A stretch of DNA of 53,669 nt, from assembly GCF_001937195.1 (NCBI RefSeq), contig NZ_MSDO01000014.1, positions 1-53,669 of the forward strand, in the 5' to 3' direction. The position numbers were made by a program, and so were the translations under genes. Positions 8,102-17,555 of this stretch are shown here, in pieces. How positions within the stretch are numbered: position 1 is the first letter of the stretch; each line of letters opens with the position of its first letter. The stretch is from Salinicola socius (lineage in GTDB: Bacteria > Pseudomonadota > Gammaproteobacteria > Pseudomonadales > Halomonadaceae). The notes beneath the pieces are model-generated. The model was not told the DNA's origin, ran no database searches, and was given only the letters and a program-made list of their open reading frames with translations.

Positions 8102-10687
8102 TTACTTGTCGAAGACCAGGTGATCGCCGTCCGCGCGGACACGGATGGTGTCGCCAGGCAGGAAGCGGCCCGACAGCAGATCCTGCGCCAGCGGGTTCTC
8201 GATCCGGCTCTGGATCGCACGCTTGAGCGGACGCGCGCCGAACACCGGATCGAAGCCGACCACCGCCAGTTGCGCCATCGCCTCACTGCTGACCTCGAGC
8301 TCGAGGTCACGCTCGGCGAGACGGCTGCGCAGGCGATCGAGCTGGATCGAGGCAATCGCCTGAATCTGCTCCTGGCCCAGCGCATGGAACACCACGACCT
8401 CGTCGATACGGTTGATCAATTCCGGCCGGAAGTGGTTGCCTACCACCGTCATCACTGCATCGCGCATTGCCGAGTATTCCGTTTCCTCGCCACCCATGCG
8501 CTGGATGATGTCGGAGCCCAGGTTGGAGGTCATCACGATCACGGTATTGCGGAAATCCACCGTGCGCCCCTGACCATCGGTCAGGCGGCCATCTTCCAGC
8601 ACCTGCAGCAGGATGTTGAACACATCCGGATGCGCCTTCTCGACCTCGTCCAGCAGCAGCACCGAGTAGGGCTTGCGGCGTACGGCCTCGGTCAGATAAC
8701 CGCCCTCCTCGTAACCGACATAACCGGGAGGCGCACCGATCAGGCGAGCGACGGAGTGCTTCTCCATGAACTCCGACATGTCGATGCGCACCATCGACTC
8801 TTCGGTATCGAACAGGAAGTTGGCCAGCGACTTGCACAGCTCGGTCTTGCCCACGCCGGTGGGGCCGAGGAACAGAAACGAGCCGTTGGGCCGGTTCGGA
8901 TCGGACAACCCGGCACGCGAGCGGCGTACGGCGTTGGCCACCGCCTTGACCGCTTCGTCCTGGCCGATGACCCGCTCGTGCAGCGCGTCCTCCATGCGCA
9001 GCAGCTTGTCACGCTCGCCCTCGAGCATCTTGGCGACGGGAATGCCGGTCCAGCGCGAGACGACCTCGGCGATCTCCTCCTCGGTGACGTTGGATCGCAG
9101 CAGCTGGTGCTTGGCGGGATCCGGGCCCTCGCTATCGTTGCTCTCGGCGATCTGTCGTTCGAGTTTGGGGATCACGCCGTACTGCAGTTCGGACATCCGA
9201 CCCAGGTCGCCCTGACGTCGCGCCGCTTCGAGATCGATCCGCACCTGCTCGAGCTCGGCCTTGTACTGAGCCGCGCCCTGGATGCTGGCCTTCTCGGATT
9301 TCCACACCTCTTCGAGGTCGGCGTACTCGCGCTCGAGCTCGTCGATCTGGGCTTCGAGATTGTCGAGCCGCTTCTTGGACGCCTCGTCGGTCTCCTTCTT
9401 CAGCGCCTCGCGCTCCATCTTGAGCTGGATCAGGCGCCGGTCGAGCCGATCCATCTCCTCCGGCTTGGAGTCGAGCTCCATGCGGATGCGCGATGCCGCC
9501 TCGTCGATCAGATCGATCGCCTTGTCCGGCAGTTGCCGATCGGTGATGTACCGGGTCGACAGCTTGGCCGCGGCGATGATCGCCGAATCGGTGATATCGA
9601 CGCCATGATGAACCTCGTAGCGCTCCTTGAGGCCGCGCAGAATGGCGATGGTGTCCTCCTCGGACGGCTCGTCGACCAGCACTTTCTGGAAACGGCGCTC
9701 CAGCGCGGCATCCTTCTCGATATACTGCCGGTACTCGTTGAGCGTGGTGGCGCCGACGCAGTGCAGCTCGCCGCGCGCCAGCGCCGGCTTGAGCATGTTG
9801 CCGGCGTCCATGGCACCTTCGCCTTTACCGGCGCCGACCATGGTATGCAGCTCGTCGATGAACAGAATGACGCGCCCTTCTTCCTTGGACAGCTCGCTGA
9901 GCACGGATTTCAGCCGCTCCTCGAACTCGCCGCGGAACTTGGCGCCGGCCAGCAGCGAGCCCATGTCGAGAGACAGCACACGCTTGTCCTTGAGCCCCTC
10001 CGGCACTTCGCCGTTGACGATACGCTGCGCCAGCCCTTCGACGATGGCGGTCTTGCCCACGCCGGGCTCGCCGATCAATACCGGGTTGTTCTTGGTCCGG
10101 CGCTGCAGCACCTGAATCGTACGACGGATCTCGTCGTCGCGGCCGATCACCGGATCCAGCTTGCCTTCGGTGGCACGGGCGGTCAGATCGAGCGTGTACT
10201 TCTCCAGCGCCTCGCGTTTCTCCTCGGCGTTGGCGTCATCGACATTGGCCCCACCGCGCAGCTCACTGATCGCACTGGCGAGACGCTTACGATCCAGCCC
10301 GGCTTGCGTGAGTACCTTGGTCAGCCCGTTCTTCATGTCCAGCGCGGCGAGCAGCACCAGCTCGATGGCGATGTACTGATCGCCGCGGGTCTGGGCTTCC
10401 CGATCGGCCAGGTTGAACAGCCGTGCCAGATCCTGGCTCATGCCGACATTGCCATCGAACTGACCCACTTCGGGAAGATTGCCGAGATATTGGGTCAGCC
10501 CTTCGCGTAACCGGCTGACCTCGCCCCCGGCCTTCTGCACCAGCCCTTTGATGCCGCTGTCGCGTGACTCGAGCAGCGCCATCAGCAGATGGCCGGGGTC
10601 GAGTTGGTTATGCCCACGCCCTACCGCCAGCGACTGTGCTTCGGCGAGCGCGTTCTGCAGCTTGGTTGTCATGCGATCCATACGCAT
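8102..10687 (-). CDS. clpB: ATP-dependent disaggregase ClpB
   Basis: AAA+ chaperone that, with DnaK, pulls polypeptides out of aggregates after heat stress. The 861 residues have the standard order: N-terminal Clp repeats, AAA module 1 (GEPGVGKT; Walker [10 protein letters not shown]), a long coiled-coil middle domain rich in Glu/Lys/Arg, AAA module 2 ([19 protein letters not shown]) and the C-terminal D2 domain. The start is ATG 10687 with GGAGG 8 bases upstream, giving [14 protein letters not shown], which matches the family. A sigma-32 promoter lies upstream. Confidence 0.97.
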   Translation of the reverse strand: MRMDRMTTKLQNALAEAQSLAVGRGHNQLDPGHLLMALLESRDSGIKGLVQKAGGEVSRLREGLTQYLGNLPEVGQFDGNVGMSQDLARLFNLADREAQTRGDQYIAIELVLLAALDMKNGLTKVLTQAGLDRKRLASAISELRGGANVDDANAEEKREALEKYTLDLTARATEGKLDPVIGRDDEIRRTIQVLQRRTKNNPVLIGEPGVGKTAIVEGLAQRIVNGEVPEGLKDKRVLSLDMGSLLAGAKFRGEFEERLKSVLSELSKEEGRVILFIDELHTMVGAGKGEGAMDAGNMLKPALARGELHCVGATTLNEYRQYIEKDAALERRFQKVLVDEPSEEDTIAILRGLKERYEVHHGVDITDSAIIAAAKLSTRYITDRQLPDKAIDLIDEAASRIRMELDSKPEEMDRLDRRLIQLKMEREALKKETDEASKKRLDNLEAQIDELEREYADLEEVWKSEKASIQGAAQYKAELEQVRIDLEAARRQGDLGRMSELQYGVIPKLERQIAESNDSEGPDPAKHQLLRSNVTEEEIAEVVSRWTGIPVAKMLEGERDKLLRMEDALHERVIGQDEAVKAVANAVRRSRAGLSDPNRPNGSFLFLGPTGVGKTELCKSLANFLFDTEESMVRIDMSEFMEKHSVARLIGAPPGYVGYEEGGYLTEAVRRKPYSVLLLDEVEKAHPDVFNILLQVLEDGRLTDGQGRTVDFRNTVIVMTSNLGSDIIQRMGGEETEYSAMRDAVMTVVGNHFRPELINRIDEVVVFHALGQEQIQAIASIQLDRLRSRLAERDLELEVSSEAMAQLAVVGFDPVFGARPLKRAIQSRIENPLAQDLLSGRFLPGDTIRVRADGDHLVFDK

Positions 10688-10752
10688 AGGTCTACCTCCA
10701 GCAGCCGACACGAGAGTTCTCGGCGGCCCGTCGTTTTCATTAGTTGACACTT

Positions 10753-10780
10753 ATATGGAGGTATGTTGGATCTTTTCAAG
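10753..10780 (-). promoter_or_regulatory. Sigma-32 (heat-shock) promoter of clpB
   Basis: Minus strand: -35 CTTGAA (10775-10780), 14-bp spacer, -10 CTCCATAT (10753-10760). The heat-shock consensus is CTTGAA-N13/14-CCCCATNT, so this is one mismatch from consensus, about 65 bp ahead of the clpB start. Confidence 0.85.
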
Positions 10781-10868
10781 CGAGGCGAATGAAAAATTCG
10801 CCGCGACAGAACGCCACAGACGAATGAAATTCATGAAAAGAGAGCGGGCCAGCGACAGGGCAGGCGAC

Positions 10869-11675
10869 TCAGCGCAACCAGATCGCGCTGGCCATTCGCC
10901 CCGTGTGGCCATCATCGCGGCGATGGGAGTAGAAGCGAGACTCGCAGGCCGTGCAGAAGTGTCCACCGCTGATCGAGACGATGCCGATGCGCTCCAGTCG
11001 CAGCCGGGCGAGGCGATAGAGGTCCGCCATGTAATGGTTCAGGCGATAGGGGCTGCGCTCGAACGCGTTTTCGGCTTCGGGCTGCATGGCGACGAAAGCC
11101 TCGAACACCTCCGGGCCGACCTCGAACTGGGCGTTGGAGATCGCCGGGCCCATCCATACCATCAGCTCTTCGGGATCGACGTTCAGTGCCGCCACGCTGG
11201 CTTCCAGCACGCCGCCGGCGAGACCGCGCCAGCCAGCGTGGGCCAGTCCGACACGTGTCCCCTGGCGATCGCAGAAAAAGACCGGCAGGCAATCCGCGGT
11301 CAGAATGACGCAGGCATGACCGCGGTCGAACGCTACCGAGGCATCGGCCTGCGGAGGTTGTCGACGATAGCTCGGCCGGTCGCGCTGAACGACGCCGGCG
11401 CCATGCACCTGATCGAGCCACAACAGCGGCCGCTGATCGCCGATCTCGGTGACCAGCCGATCTCGACAGCGGACCACGGTCTCAGGATCGTCACCGACGT
11501 GAGCCGCCGGATTGAACGCCGCGAAATCGCCGCGGCTGGGGCCGGTTTCACGCGTGGTGACGAAAGCGCCGACCGTACTCGGCGCGGACCAGTCAGGCAG
11601 CAGCAGCGTCGGCGCGTCCATTGCCGATGTCTCGGGCTCGTTCGTCAGCGTCGACGAACACGATTCTGAATGCAT
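10869..11675 (-). CDS. pgeF: Purine nucleoside phosphorylase-like YfiH/PgeF (laccase domain)
   Basis: A 268-residue member of the YfiH family (multicopper polyphenol oxidase fold). It has the zinc and catalytic stretches LLWLDQVHGAGVV, LTADCLPVFFCD, GLAHAGWRGLAGGVLEA and WMGPAIS. Members act on purine nucleosides and have also been tied to editing of peptidoglycan precursors, so the cellular role is not settled. The ATG overlaps the rluD stop by one base (TGATG), with GGAGG upstream inside rluD, so the two are translationally coupled, as in many Gammaproteobacteria. A TTG at 11678 in frame is rejected as the start. Confidence 0.92.
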   Translation of the reverse strand: MHSESCSSTLTNEPETSAMDAPTLLLPDWSAPSTVGAFVTTRETGPSRGDFAAFNPAAHVGDDPETVVRCRDRLVTEIGDQRPLLWLDQVHGAGVVQRDRPSYRRQPPQADASVAFDRGHACVILTADCLPVFFCDRQGTRVGLAHAGWRGLAGGVLEASVAALNVDPEELMVWMGPAISNAQFEVGPEVFEAFVAMQPEAENAFERSPYRLNHYMADLYRLARLRLERIGIVSISGGHFCTACESRFYSHRRDDGHTGRMASAIWLR

Positions 11676-12631
11676 CAATCGGCCTCCTGATCCTCGCGAA
11701 GCGCGTCCAGCAGCAGAAACATGTCATCCGGCAACGGCGCCTTGCACTCGATCGGCGCGCCGCTGACAGGATGCTCGAAGCGCAGTTTATGCGCATGCAG
11801 GGCCTGCCTCGGAAATTCTCTCAGCAGCGTCTTCAGGGATTCGCCAGCGCCGGGGGGCAGCTTGAACCGCCCACCGTAGACCGGATCACCGATCAGCGGA
11901 TAACGAACGTGGGCCAGATGCACCCGGATCTGGTGCGTGCGGCCGGTCTCGAGTCGACAGCGAACGTGGGTATGGCCACGAAAACGCTCCTGGACCCGAT
12001 AGTGCGTAACCGCCGGTTTGCCCGACTCGGTCACGGCCTGGCGCTGACGATCCTTGGGGTGGCGGCCGATCGGTGCGTCGACCTTGCCCCCCGCGGTCAT
12101 CGCGCCCACCACGATGGCGTCGTACTCACGTGACACCGTTCGCGCCTGCAGCTGTGCCACCAGCGCCGTCTGCGCCCTCAACGTCTTGGCCACCATCATC
12201 AATCCGGTGGTGTCCTTGTCGAGCCGGTGGACGATGCCCGCACGCGGAATCGCCGCCAGCGCGCCATGATGATGCAACAGGGCGTTGAGCAGGGTGCCGT
12301 CGGGGTTGCCGGCGGCAGGATGGACGACCAGACCGGCAGGCTTGTCGATCACCATGACGTCGTCATCCTCGAAGACGATGGACAAGGGAATTGCCTGAGG
12401 CTCCCAGCGAGTTTCCTCCTCGAGCTGGGTGTCGAGCGCTAGCCGCTCGCCGCCGATCACCTTATCCTTGGGCCGGGCTTTTTGCCCGTCGATCGTCAAT
12501 TCCCCCTGCTGTATCCACCCCTTGAGGCGTTCTCGCGAGAATTCAGGGAACATTTCAGCGGCAGTCTGGTCGAGACGTCGCCCGGCCAGGTGCTCGGGTA
12601 CGCGTTCGTCACGCTTTAGGATGTCGGCCAT
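11675..12631 (-). CDS. rluD: 23S rRNA pseudouridine synthase RluD
   Basis: Isomerises uridines 1911, 1915 and 1917 in helix 69 of 23S rRNA (E. coli numbering). The 318-residue product has an N-terminal S4 RNA-binding domain (RRLDQTAAEMFPEFSRERLK) and the RluA-type catalytic domain with the active-site Asp in GIVHRLDKDTTGLMM. The C-terminal half has RLETGRTHQIRVHL. It is divergent from bamD across a gap that contains six copies of a 13-bp repeat, and it leads a two-gene operon with pgeF. Confidence 0.96.
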   Translation of the reverse strand: MADILKRDERVPEHLAGRRLDQTAAEMFPEFSRERLKGWIQQGELTIDGQKARPKDKVIGGERLALDTQLEEETRWEPQAIPLSIVFEDDDVMVIDKPAGLVVHPAAGNPDGTLLNALLHHHGALAAIPRAGIVHRLDKDTTGLMMVAKTLRAQTALVAQLQARTVSREYDAIVVGAMTAGGKVDAPIGRHPKDRQRQAVTESGKPAVTHYRVQERFRGHTHVRCRLETGRTHQIRVHLAHVRYPLIGDPVYGGRFKLPPGAGESLKTLLREFPRQALHAHKLRFEHPVSGAPIECKAPLPDDMFLLLDALREDQEAD

Positions 12632-12650
12632 ACGTGGGGGTCGGTTCCGT

Positions 12651-12728
12651 TCGCCGGTACGTTTTGCCGGTACGTTTCGTCGGCGCGTTTCGTCAGTACG
12701 TTTTGTCAGTACGTTTCGTCAGTACACG
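12651..12728. repeat. 13-bp tandem repeat, six units
   Basis: Six contiguous 13-bp units fill half of the rluD-bamD gap. Units 1-2 are (T)YGCCGGTACGTT, unit 3 is TCGTCGGCGCGTT, and units 4-6 are TYGTCAGTACGTT, the last ending ACACG. Units drift in pairs, consistent with repeated slippage. The array ends 9 bp before a TATAGT (12738-12743) that could be the bamD -10, so the repeats occupy the -35 region of that promoter. Confidence 0.9.
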
Positions 12729-12796
12729 GGTTTGCTTTATAGTGAGCCGGATTCGGCGGATTCTAGCACGGCCGCCAAGGAATGGTTGATACGAGG

Positions 12797-13615
12797 ATGA
12801 TGATGCGATTTTCTGCGCGATGTTCCGCTCTGGCCGCCCTGTTGTTGGCAGGCGCCCTGCTCGCTGGCTGCGCCAGCAACGAGCCCGCCCCCGACATGCA
12901 GGAACAGGATCTGTACCAGCAGGCCCAGAGCTCCCTCGATGCCGGCCGTTACAGCGCTGCCGTGACTCAGCTGGAAGCGCTGGATACTCGTTTCCCGTTC
13001 GGGCGCTATGCCGAACAGGCCCAGCTCGAACTGATCTATGCCTATTACGAGGTCGAGGATTGGGAGAAGACCCGCGCGGCCGCCAGCCGATTCATCCGTC
13101 TTCACCCGGATCATCCGCAGGTCGATTACGCCTACTACATGCGCGGGCTCGGTGCTTACCAGGCGGGGCGTTTCAGCCTCGAGAGCCTGGCACTGATCGA
13201 TATTTCCAAGCGTGATCTCGGCGCGTCCCGCGATGCCTACGTCGATTTCGGCGAACTGGTGCGGCGTTTCCCCGATAGCGCCTACGCCCCGGACGCTCGC
13301 CAGCGCATCATCTATTTGCGCAACGTCATGGCGCGCCACGAGCTGCAAGTCGCCGACTTCTATCTTCGTAAAGGCGCCTACGTCGCCGCGGTCGAACGCG
13401 GTCGCTGGGTCATCGAGCACTACCCGAAAGCCGCAGCAACGCGTGACGCCCTGGCGGTCATGGTGGAAGGCTACCTCGGCTTGAACATGCGAGACCGCGC
13501 CGAGACCGTGCTCCAGACGCTGATCGAGAACGATCCCGACAACAGCCAGCTCGATGGCGACACCTTCGTGCCAAGGCATGTCGACGTCAATCCGCCGCTG
13601 ACGTTGAACGGCTAG
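12797..13615 (+). CDS. bamD: Outer-membrane assembly lipoprotein BamD
   Basis: Essential lipoprotein of the BAM complex that, with BamA, folds beta-barrels into the outer membrane. A signal peptide with lipobox LLAGC is followed by tetratricopeptide-type helices; the conserved segments RFPFGRYAEQAQLELIYAYY and HPQVDYAYYMRG are clear. Total length is about 272 residues. Three consecutive ATGs (12797, 12800, 12803) follow a GAGG; an upstream ATG at 12782 abuts its AAGGA and is less likely. All choices give the same mature protein. It is transcribed away from rluD. Confidence 0.95.
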   Translation: MMMRFSARCSALAALLLAGALLAGCASNEPAPDMQEQDLYQQAQSSLDAGRYSAAVTQLEALDTRFPFGRYAEQAQLELIYAYYEVEDWEKTRAAASRFIRLHPDHPQVDYAYYMRGLGAYQAGRFSLESLALIDISKRDLGASRDAYVDFGELVRRFPDSAYAPDARQRIIYLRNVMARHELQVADFYLRKGAYVAAVERGRWVIEHYPKAAATRDALAVMVEGYLGLNMRDRAETVLQTLIENDPDNSQLDGDTFVPRHVDVNPPLTLNG

Positions 13616-13630
13616 ACACCAGGAGTCACT

Positions 13631-13655
13631 AGCTACGAGCTACGAGCTACGAGCT
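13631..13655. repeat. 7-bp tandem repeat (AGCTACG)
   Basis: AGCTACG is repeated 3.6 times just after the bamD stop and before the shared terminator. Copy number is low. It could be slippage, or one site of a dispersed short repeat; I see no second copy in the window. Confidence 0.8.
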
Positions 13656-13662
13656 CAGGAAT

Positions 13663-13699
13663 AAAAGCGCCGCTTGCCGATATGGCAAGCGGCGCTTTT
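13663..13699. terminator. Bidirectional terminator between bamD and nadE
   Basis: A perfect 16-bp palindromic stem (13663-13678 with 13684-13699, loop GATAT) has A4 at one end and T4 at the other, so it can terminate both convergent genes. Confidence 0.93.
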
Positions 13700-13717
13700 C
13701 GTGGGTCACGCGGTGAT

Positions 13718-15364
13718 CTAAGCCCCCGGCTGCCAACCGTTGACGATGGGATAACGCCGATCGCGGCCGAAGCCCCTGAGTGTCACCCGAACCCCCACTG
13801 GCGCCTGGCGTCGCTTGTATTCGCTGCGATCGACCAGCTTGACCACCCGATAGACGTCGTCGCGCTCGAAACCGGCTTCGATGATCGCCTCGGCGCTCAT
13901 GTCGCGTTCGATATAGCGTTCGAGAATCGCATCCAGCACGTCATAACCCGGCAGGGAATCGCTGTCCTGCTGATCCGGCGCCAGCTCGGCAGACGGCGGA
14001 CGCGTGATTACCCGCTCGGGGATCGCCGGCTCCTGAGCATTGCGCCAGTTGGCCAGGCGGTAGACCCAAGTCTTGTAGACATCCTTGAGTGCGTTGTAGC
14101 CACCGACCATGTCGCCGTAGAGCGTGGCATAGCCCACTGCCATCTCGCTCTTGTTGCCGGTAGTCTGAACCATCAGCCCCTTCTTGTTGGAGATCGCCAT
14201 CAGCAGCACGCCGCGCACGCGGGACTGCAGGTTCTCTTCGGTCGTGTCGGCCGCCAGACCGCTGAAACTGTCGGCGAGCGTTGCGGTGAACGCTTCGACC
14301 ATCGGCGCGATCGGCATCACCTCATAACCGACACCCAGCATCTTCGCCTGTTCGGCGGCGTCGGCCTGGGAGATCTCGGCGGTATAGTGATACGGCATCA
14401 TTACCGCATGGACGCGATCCGGCCCCAGTGCATCGACCGCAATCGCCAGCGACAACGACGAGTCGATACCGCCGGAAAGCCCCATTACCACGCCCTTGAA
14501 GCCGCTCTTGTTGACGTAGTCGCGAAGCCCGGTGACCAGCGCGCAGTAGAGATTTTCCTCGGCGCCAAGCAGCGGCTCTCGCTCGCCGCCTTGCGGCTCC
14601 CAGCTCGCTTCATCTCGCGTGAAGCGCACCGGCATCAGCCCGACCTGCCAGAACGGGGCGCGAACGGCCACCTCCCCTGCGGCGTCAAGCACCAGCGAGC
14701 CGCCATCGAACACCAGTTCGTCCTGCCCGCCGATGGCGTTGACGTAGACCAGCGGCCTGCCGACTTCCCGCGCGCGCTCGGCAAACAGACGCTCGCGCTC
14801 GGCAGGCTTGTCGAGATGAAACGGCGAGGCATTGAGCGTCACCAGAATGTCGGCGCCAGCCTCGGCCGCTTGACGCACCGGCGCACCGTCCCAGAGATCC
14901 TCGCAGATCAGAATGCCGAGCCTGGCGCCTTTATGCTCGATCATCAGCGGCTCGTGCCCCGGCTCGAAATAGCGATCCTCATCGAAGACCTGATAGTTGG
15001 GCAGCGCCTGCTTGGCATACTCGCCGCGCCACTCACCGCCCAGCAGCACGCCCGCCAGATTGTAGCGCTGGCCGCGACGCACCCCCGGGTAGCCGATGAT
15101 GACCAGCGTCTCCGGGGCGATCTTGTCGATCTTGCGTGCCATCTCTTCCAGCGCGTCCTGCAGGCGTGATTCCATCGCCTCGCGCAGCAGCAGATCCTCC
15201 GGCGGGTAGCCGGTCAGAAACAGCTCGCTGAACACGACGACATCCGCACCGTGTTCGAGTCGCGCCTCGCGCACTGCCTCGATGGCCGCCGCGGTGTTAG
15301 CGGCGATATCACCTACCATCGGGTCCAGTTGCGCCATCACCAGGGTCAGATCTTGCATCGCCAT
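13718..15364 (-). CDS. nadE: Glutamine-dependent NAD+ synthetase
   Basis: Last step of NAD+ synthesis: amidates nicotinic acid adenine dinucleotide with ammonia taken from glutamine. The 548 residues combine an N-terminal nitrilase-type glutaminase (Glu in VVFSELFLTGYPPEDLL, Lys in YAKQALPNYQVFDEDRYF, Cys in GILICEDLWD) with a C-terminal ATP-pyrophosphatase synthetase (P-loop GLSGGIDSSLS). The catalytic triad is intact, so this is the two-domain glutamine-using form rather than the short ammonia-only form of E. coli. ATG 15364 has GGAG 6 bases upstream. Confidence 0.96.
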   Translation of the reverse strand: MAMQDLTLVMAQLDPMVGDIAANTAAAIEAVREARLEHGADVVVFSELFLTGYPPEDLLLREAMESRLQDALEEMARKIDKIAPETLVIIGYPGVRRGQRYNLAGVLLGGEWRGEYAKQALPNYQVFDEDRYFEPGHEPLMIEHKGARLGILICEDLWDGAPVRQAAEAGADILVTLNASPFHLDKPAERERLFAERAREVGRPLVYVNAIGGQDELVFDGGSLVLDAAGEVAVRAPFWQVGLMPVRFTRDEASWEPQGGEREPLLGAEENLYCALVTGLRDYVNKSGFKGVVMGLSGGIDSSLSLAIAVDALGPDRVHAVMMPYHYTAEISQADAAEQAKMLGVGYEVMPIAPMVEAFTATLADSFSGLAADTTEENLQSRVRGVLLMAISNKKGLMVQTTGNKSEMAVGYATLYGDMVGGYNALKDVYKTWVYRLANWRNAQEPAIPERVITRPPSAELAPDQQDSDSLPGYDVLDAILERYIERDMSAEAIIEAGFERDDVYRVVKLVDRSEYKRRQAPVGVRVTLRGFGRDRRYPIVNGWQPGA

Positions 15365-15549
15365 CGATTTCTCCAAGCAGGTGGGCTTCTCCGGATCGCG
15401 GTATCCACAGATCGAAAGCCCTCCAGATAAGCAGCGGCGCGCTGATCACTGTTCAACGGGAACCACCATCCAACGGGAAACCGTCGCTGCGGCAACCCTT
15501 TGGGCCATTTTCGCGCATGCGATCCATAGAGGCAAAACCCCATCGATGC

Positions 15550-16665
15550 TCAACCTGCCGGCCGCTCGGAATGGGGCGGACAAGAGCCAGGCAAGTAGGG
15601 GCGAGGGTCGACGATCGGTTCACAGCCAATCAACTGGTCCACCAGCAGCCGGGTGGCGGCCGGCGCCAGCACCAGGCCATTGCGGTAGTGGCCGGCGTTG
15701 ACATGCAGCCCCTCGAACGCTGCCACGGCCCCGATCATCGGCACGCCGTCGGGCGAGCCCGGACGTAAACCCGCCCAGTGATGCTCGACCGGACAGTCGG
15801 CCAACGCGGGAACGATGGAGAGCGCGCTGGCACGAAGCGAGGCATAGGCCTCTCCGGTCGTCTGCTTGTCGAAGCCGACCTCCTCGAGCGTCGACCCCGC
15901 CAGCACCCTGCCGTCCCCGCGGGGAATCACGTAGCGTCCGTCCTTGAGCACGACACGCTCGATTAGCCCCGGCGGCGCCTTGAACAGAATCATCTGGCCC
16001 TTGACCGGCCGGACTGGCAGTTCGACGCCGATCTCCGCCAGCAGCGCTCGCGACCAGGCGCCGGCACAGACGACGGTGTGGCCGGCGCGGATCGCGCCTT
16101 GGGGCGTCGCCACGCCCCGAATGGCATCCCCCTCGCGAATCAGCGCCGATACCTCGCACTGCTCGTGCAGATTCACCGTCGGCATCTGCAGCAGGCGTGC
16201 CCGCAGCGCCTGACCCAGCCGCGGATTGCGGATGCTGCCGAGCGTCGGCATCCATAACGCGCCATCGAAGCCCGGTGCCGCATTGGGCTCCTTGGCATAG
16301 AGCCTTTCGGCATCGATGCGCGCCAGCGGTTTGGCGACGTCCCGCGCCCAGGCGAGGGCGATGTCGACATCCTCGACTCGTAGATAGAGCAGGCCTTTCT
16401 GGCGATATTCGGGATCGATGCCGGTCTCCTCGAGCAGCCGCCCGGCCAGCTCGGGGTAGCGCCCCTCGGACCAGCTGGACAACGCCGAGATCGCTTTCGA
16501 GTAACGCCACGGGTAAAGCGGCGAGACGATACCGCCGCCGGCCCAGGAGGCTTCACGGCCACACTGGCCGCGCTCGACCAGCGCCACCGAATGGCCGGCA
16601 TCGGCCAACTGCAGCGCCGTCATCATGCCGATGACACCCCCGCCCACGATCAAGAAATCCTGCAT
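15550..16665 (-). CDS. thiO: Glycine oxidase ThiO (FAD-dependent)
   Basis: Oxidises glycine to iminoglycine for the thiazole ring of thiamine. At 371 residues it has the FAD dinucleotide motif VGGGVIGMMTALQLADAG at the N terminus, the DAO-family REASWAGGGIVSPL stretch, and the C-terminal HWAGLRPGSPDGVPMIG with NAGHYRNGLVLAPA. The start ATG 16665 aligns with the family start MxDFLIVGGG; the upstream in-frame ATG at 16701 would add 12 unneeded residues. No thiS or thiG lies next to it. A related D-amino-acid oxidase role cannot be excluded. Confidence 0.9.
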   Translation of the reverse strand: MQDFLIVGGGVIGMMTALQLADAGHSVALVERGQCGREASWAGGGIVSPLYPWRYSKAISALSSWSEGRYPELAGRLLEETGIDPEYRQKGLLYLRVEDVDIALAWARDVAKPLARIDAERLYAKEPNAAPGFDGALWMPTLGSIRNPRLGQALRARLLQMPTVNLHEQCEVSALIREGDAIRGVATPQGAIRAGHTVVCAGAWSRALLAEIGVELPVRPVKGQMILFKAPPGLIERVVLKDGRYVIPRGDGRVLAGSTLEEVGFDKQTTGEAYASLRASALSIVPALADCPVEHHWAGLRPGSPDGVPMIGAVAAFEGLHVNAGHYRNGLVLAPAATRLLVDQLIGCEPIVDPRPYLPGSCPPHSERPAG

Positions 16666-16724
16666 GCTGTCGATATCCTGACAAAAGGGCGATTCTACCA
16701 TTCGCCCGGCACCCGGACCGCATC

Positions 16725-17255
16725 ATGCCCTCAAGCCAAGGCGCGAAGAGCGCTTTCCACCGCCAGCGTGGCTTCACTCTTATCGAGTTGATGGTCACGT
16801 TGGCGGTCATGGCAATCGTGGCCGGGATCTCCCTTTCGGCCAGCGGATGGATAGACGCTCACCGTCTTCGCGTGGAAACGCAAGCATTGCAGCAGCGGCT
16901 GGAGGGACTACGTCAGCTATCGACTTCGACGCGCCGCTCATGGCAACTGTGTCCAGTTACAGCGTCTGGCATCGCGGGCTGTGGCGATGATTGGCTGGCG
17001 GGTTATCAGTGGGATCTGGCGGACGGCAACGCCAACCGTCTGTCGGGCAGGCACGAAGTAGAAGGGGTTGAACTGCGCCGAAGCAGTTCCAGCGCCATCG
17101 TCTTCCCCAGCGCCCCCTGGCAACTTCACACATCAATGACAAGCTTCACACTGTGTAATCACAGTGGTAGCAACAAAGTCATCGTCAACGACGCGGGCAG
17201 AATCAGAGTGGAGTACGGCAATAGCGCGGGCTGTGTGGTGGCCCCCGAGCCGTGA
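16725..17255 (+). CDS. Type IV pilus minor pilin, GspH/FimT family
   Basis: A 176-residue pseudopilin. A short positively charged leader ends in QRG, followed by the prepilin motif FTLIELMVTLAVMAIVAGIS, so PilD would cleave after Gly and methylate Phe. The rest fits the GspH/FimT periplasmic domain with paired Cys residues. It stands on the strand opposite the pilVWXY1E block and converges on it; in Pseudomonas, fimT/fimU genes begin the same cluster in one direction. It is probably a priming-tip minor pilin. A weak GGA precedes the ATG. Confidence 0.85.
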   Translation: MPSSQGAKSAFHRQRGFTLIELMVTLAVMAIVAGISLSASGWIDAHRLRVETQALQQRLEGLRQLSTSTRRSWQLCPVTASGIAGCGDDWLAGYQWDLADGNANRLSGRHEVEGVELRRSSSSAIVFPSAPWQLHTSMTSFTLCNHSGSNKVIVNDAGRIRVEYGNSAGCVVAPEP

Positions 17256-17282
17256 GCCATTGATAGGTTAGCGGTCGCAGGC

Positions 17283-17555
17283 TCAGCGTGGCGACTTTGC
17301 GTCCCTCTCACGCGCCTTCGCCGAGTCAAAGTGCCTTCCCAGATCGATGCAACTTTCCACAATCTGTCCCGGCCGCTCATGCGCATCCAAGTAGTGCTGG
17401 AGCGTAAACGTCGCCTGGCGATCATCGGCAATCTCGATATGGCGGATCTCGAGCCCGCCACCGGGCTGGCGTACCAGGCACTTCTGCTCGTCGGCGAGAG
17501 CCGCGGCGCTTATGACGGTCATCGCCATAAAAAGATACCGAAATCGTGTCACCAT
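17283..17555 (-). CDS. Small secreted protein at end of pilus operon
   Basis: A 90-residue protein not recognised by family. It has an N-terminal signal peptide ([21 protein letters not shown]), then a mature part of about 68 residues with two Cys (KCLVRQ and VESCIDLG) that could form a disulfide. ATG 17555 has GGAG 8 bases upstream and lies inside the end of pilE, a 7-bp overlap that makes it the last gene of the pilus operon. By position it recalls the small PilY2 gene of Pseudomonas aeruginosa, but I see no sequence basis for that name. Confidence 0.7.
   Translation of the reverse strand: MVTRFRYLFMAMTVISAAALADEQKCLVRQPGGGLEIRHIEIADDRQATFTLQHYLDAHERPGQIVESCIDLGRHFDSAKARERDAKSPR

Noticed and set aside
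8060-10510. Long open frame of 816 codons on the plus strand
   Set aside because: It is antisense to clpB, whose ClpB motifs are complete; GC-rich coding strands often leave the opposite strand open. No family motif is present in the plus-strand translation.
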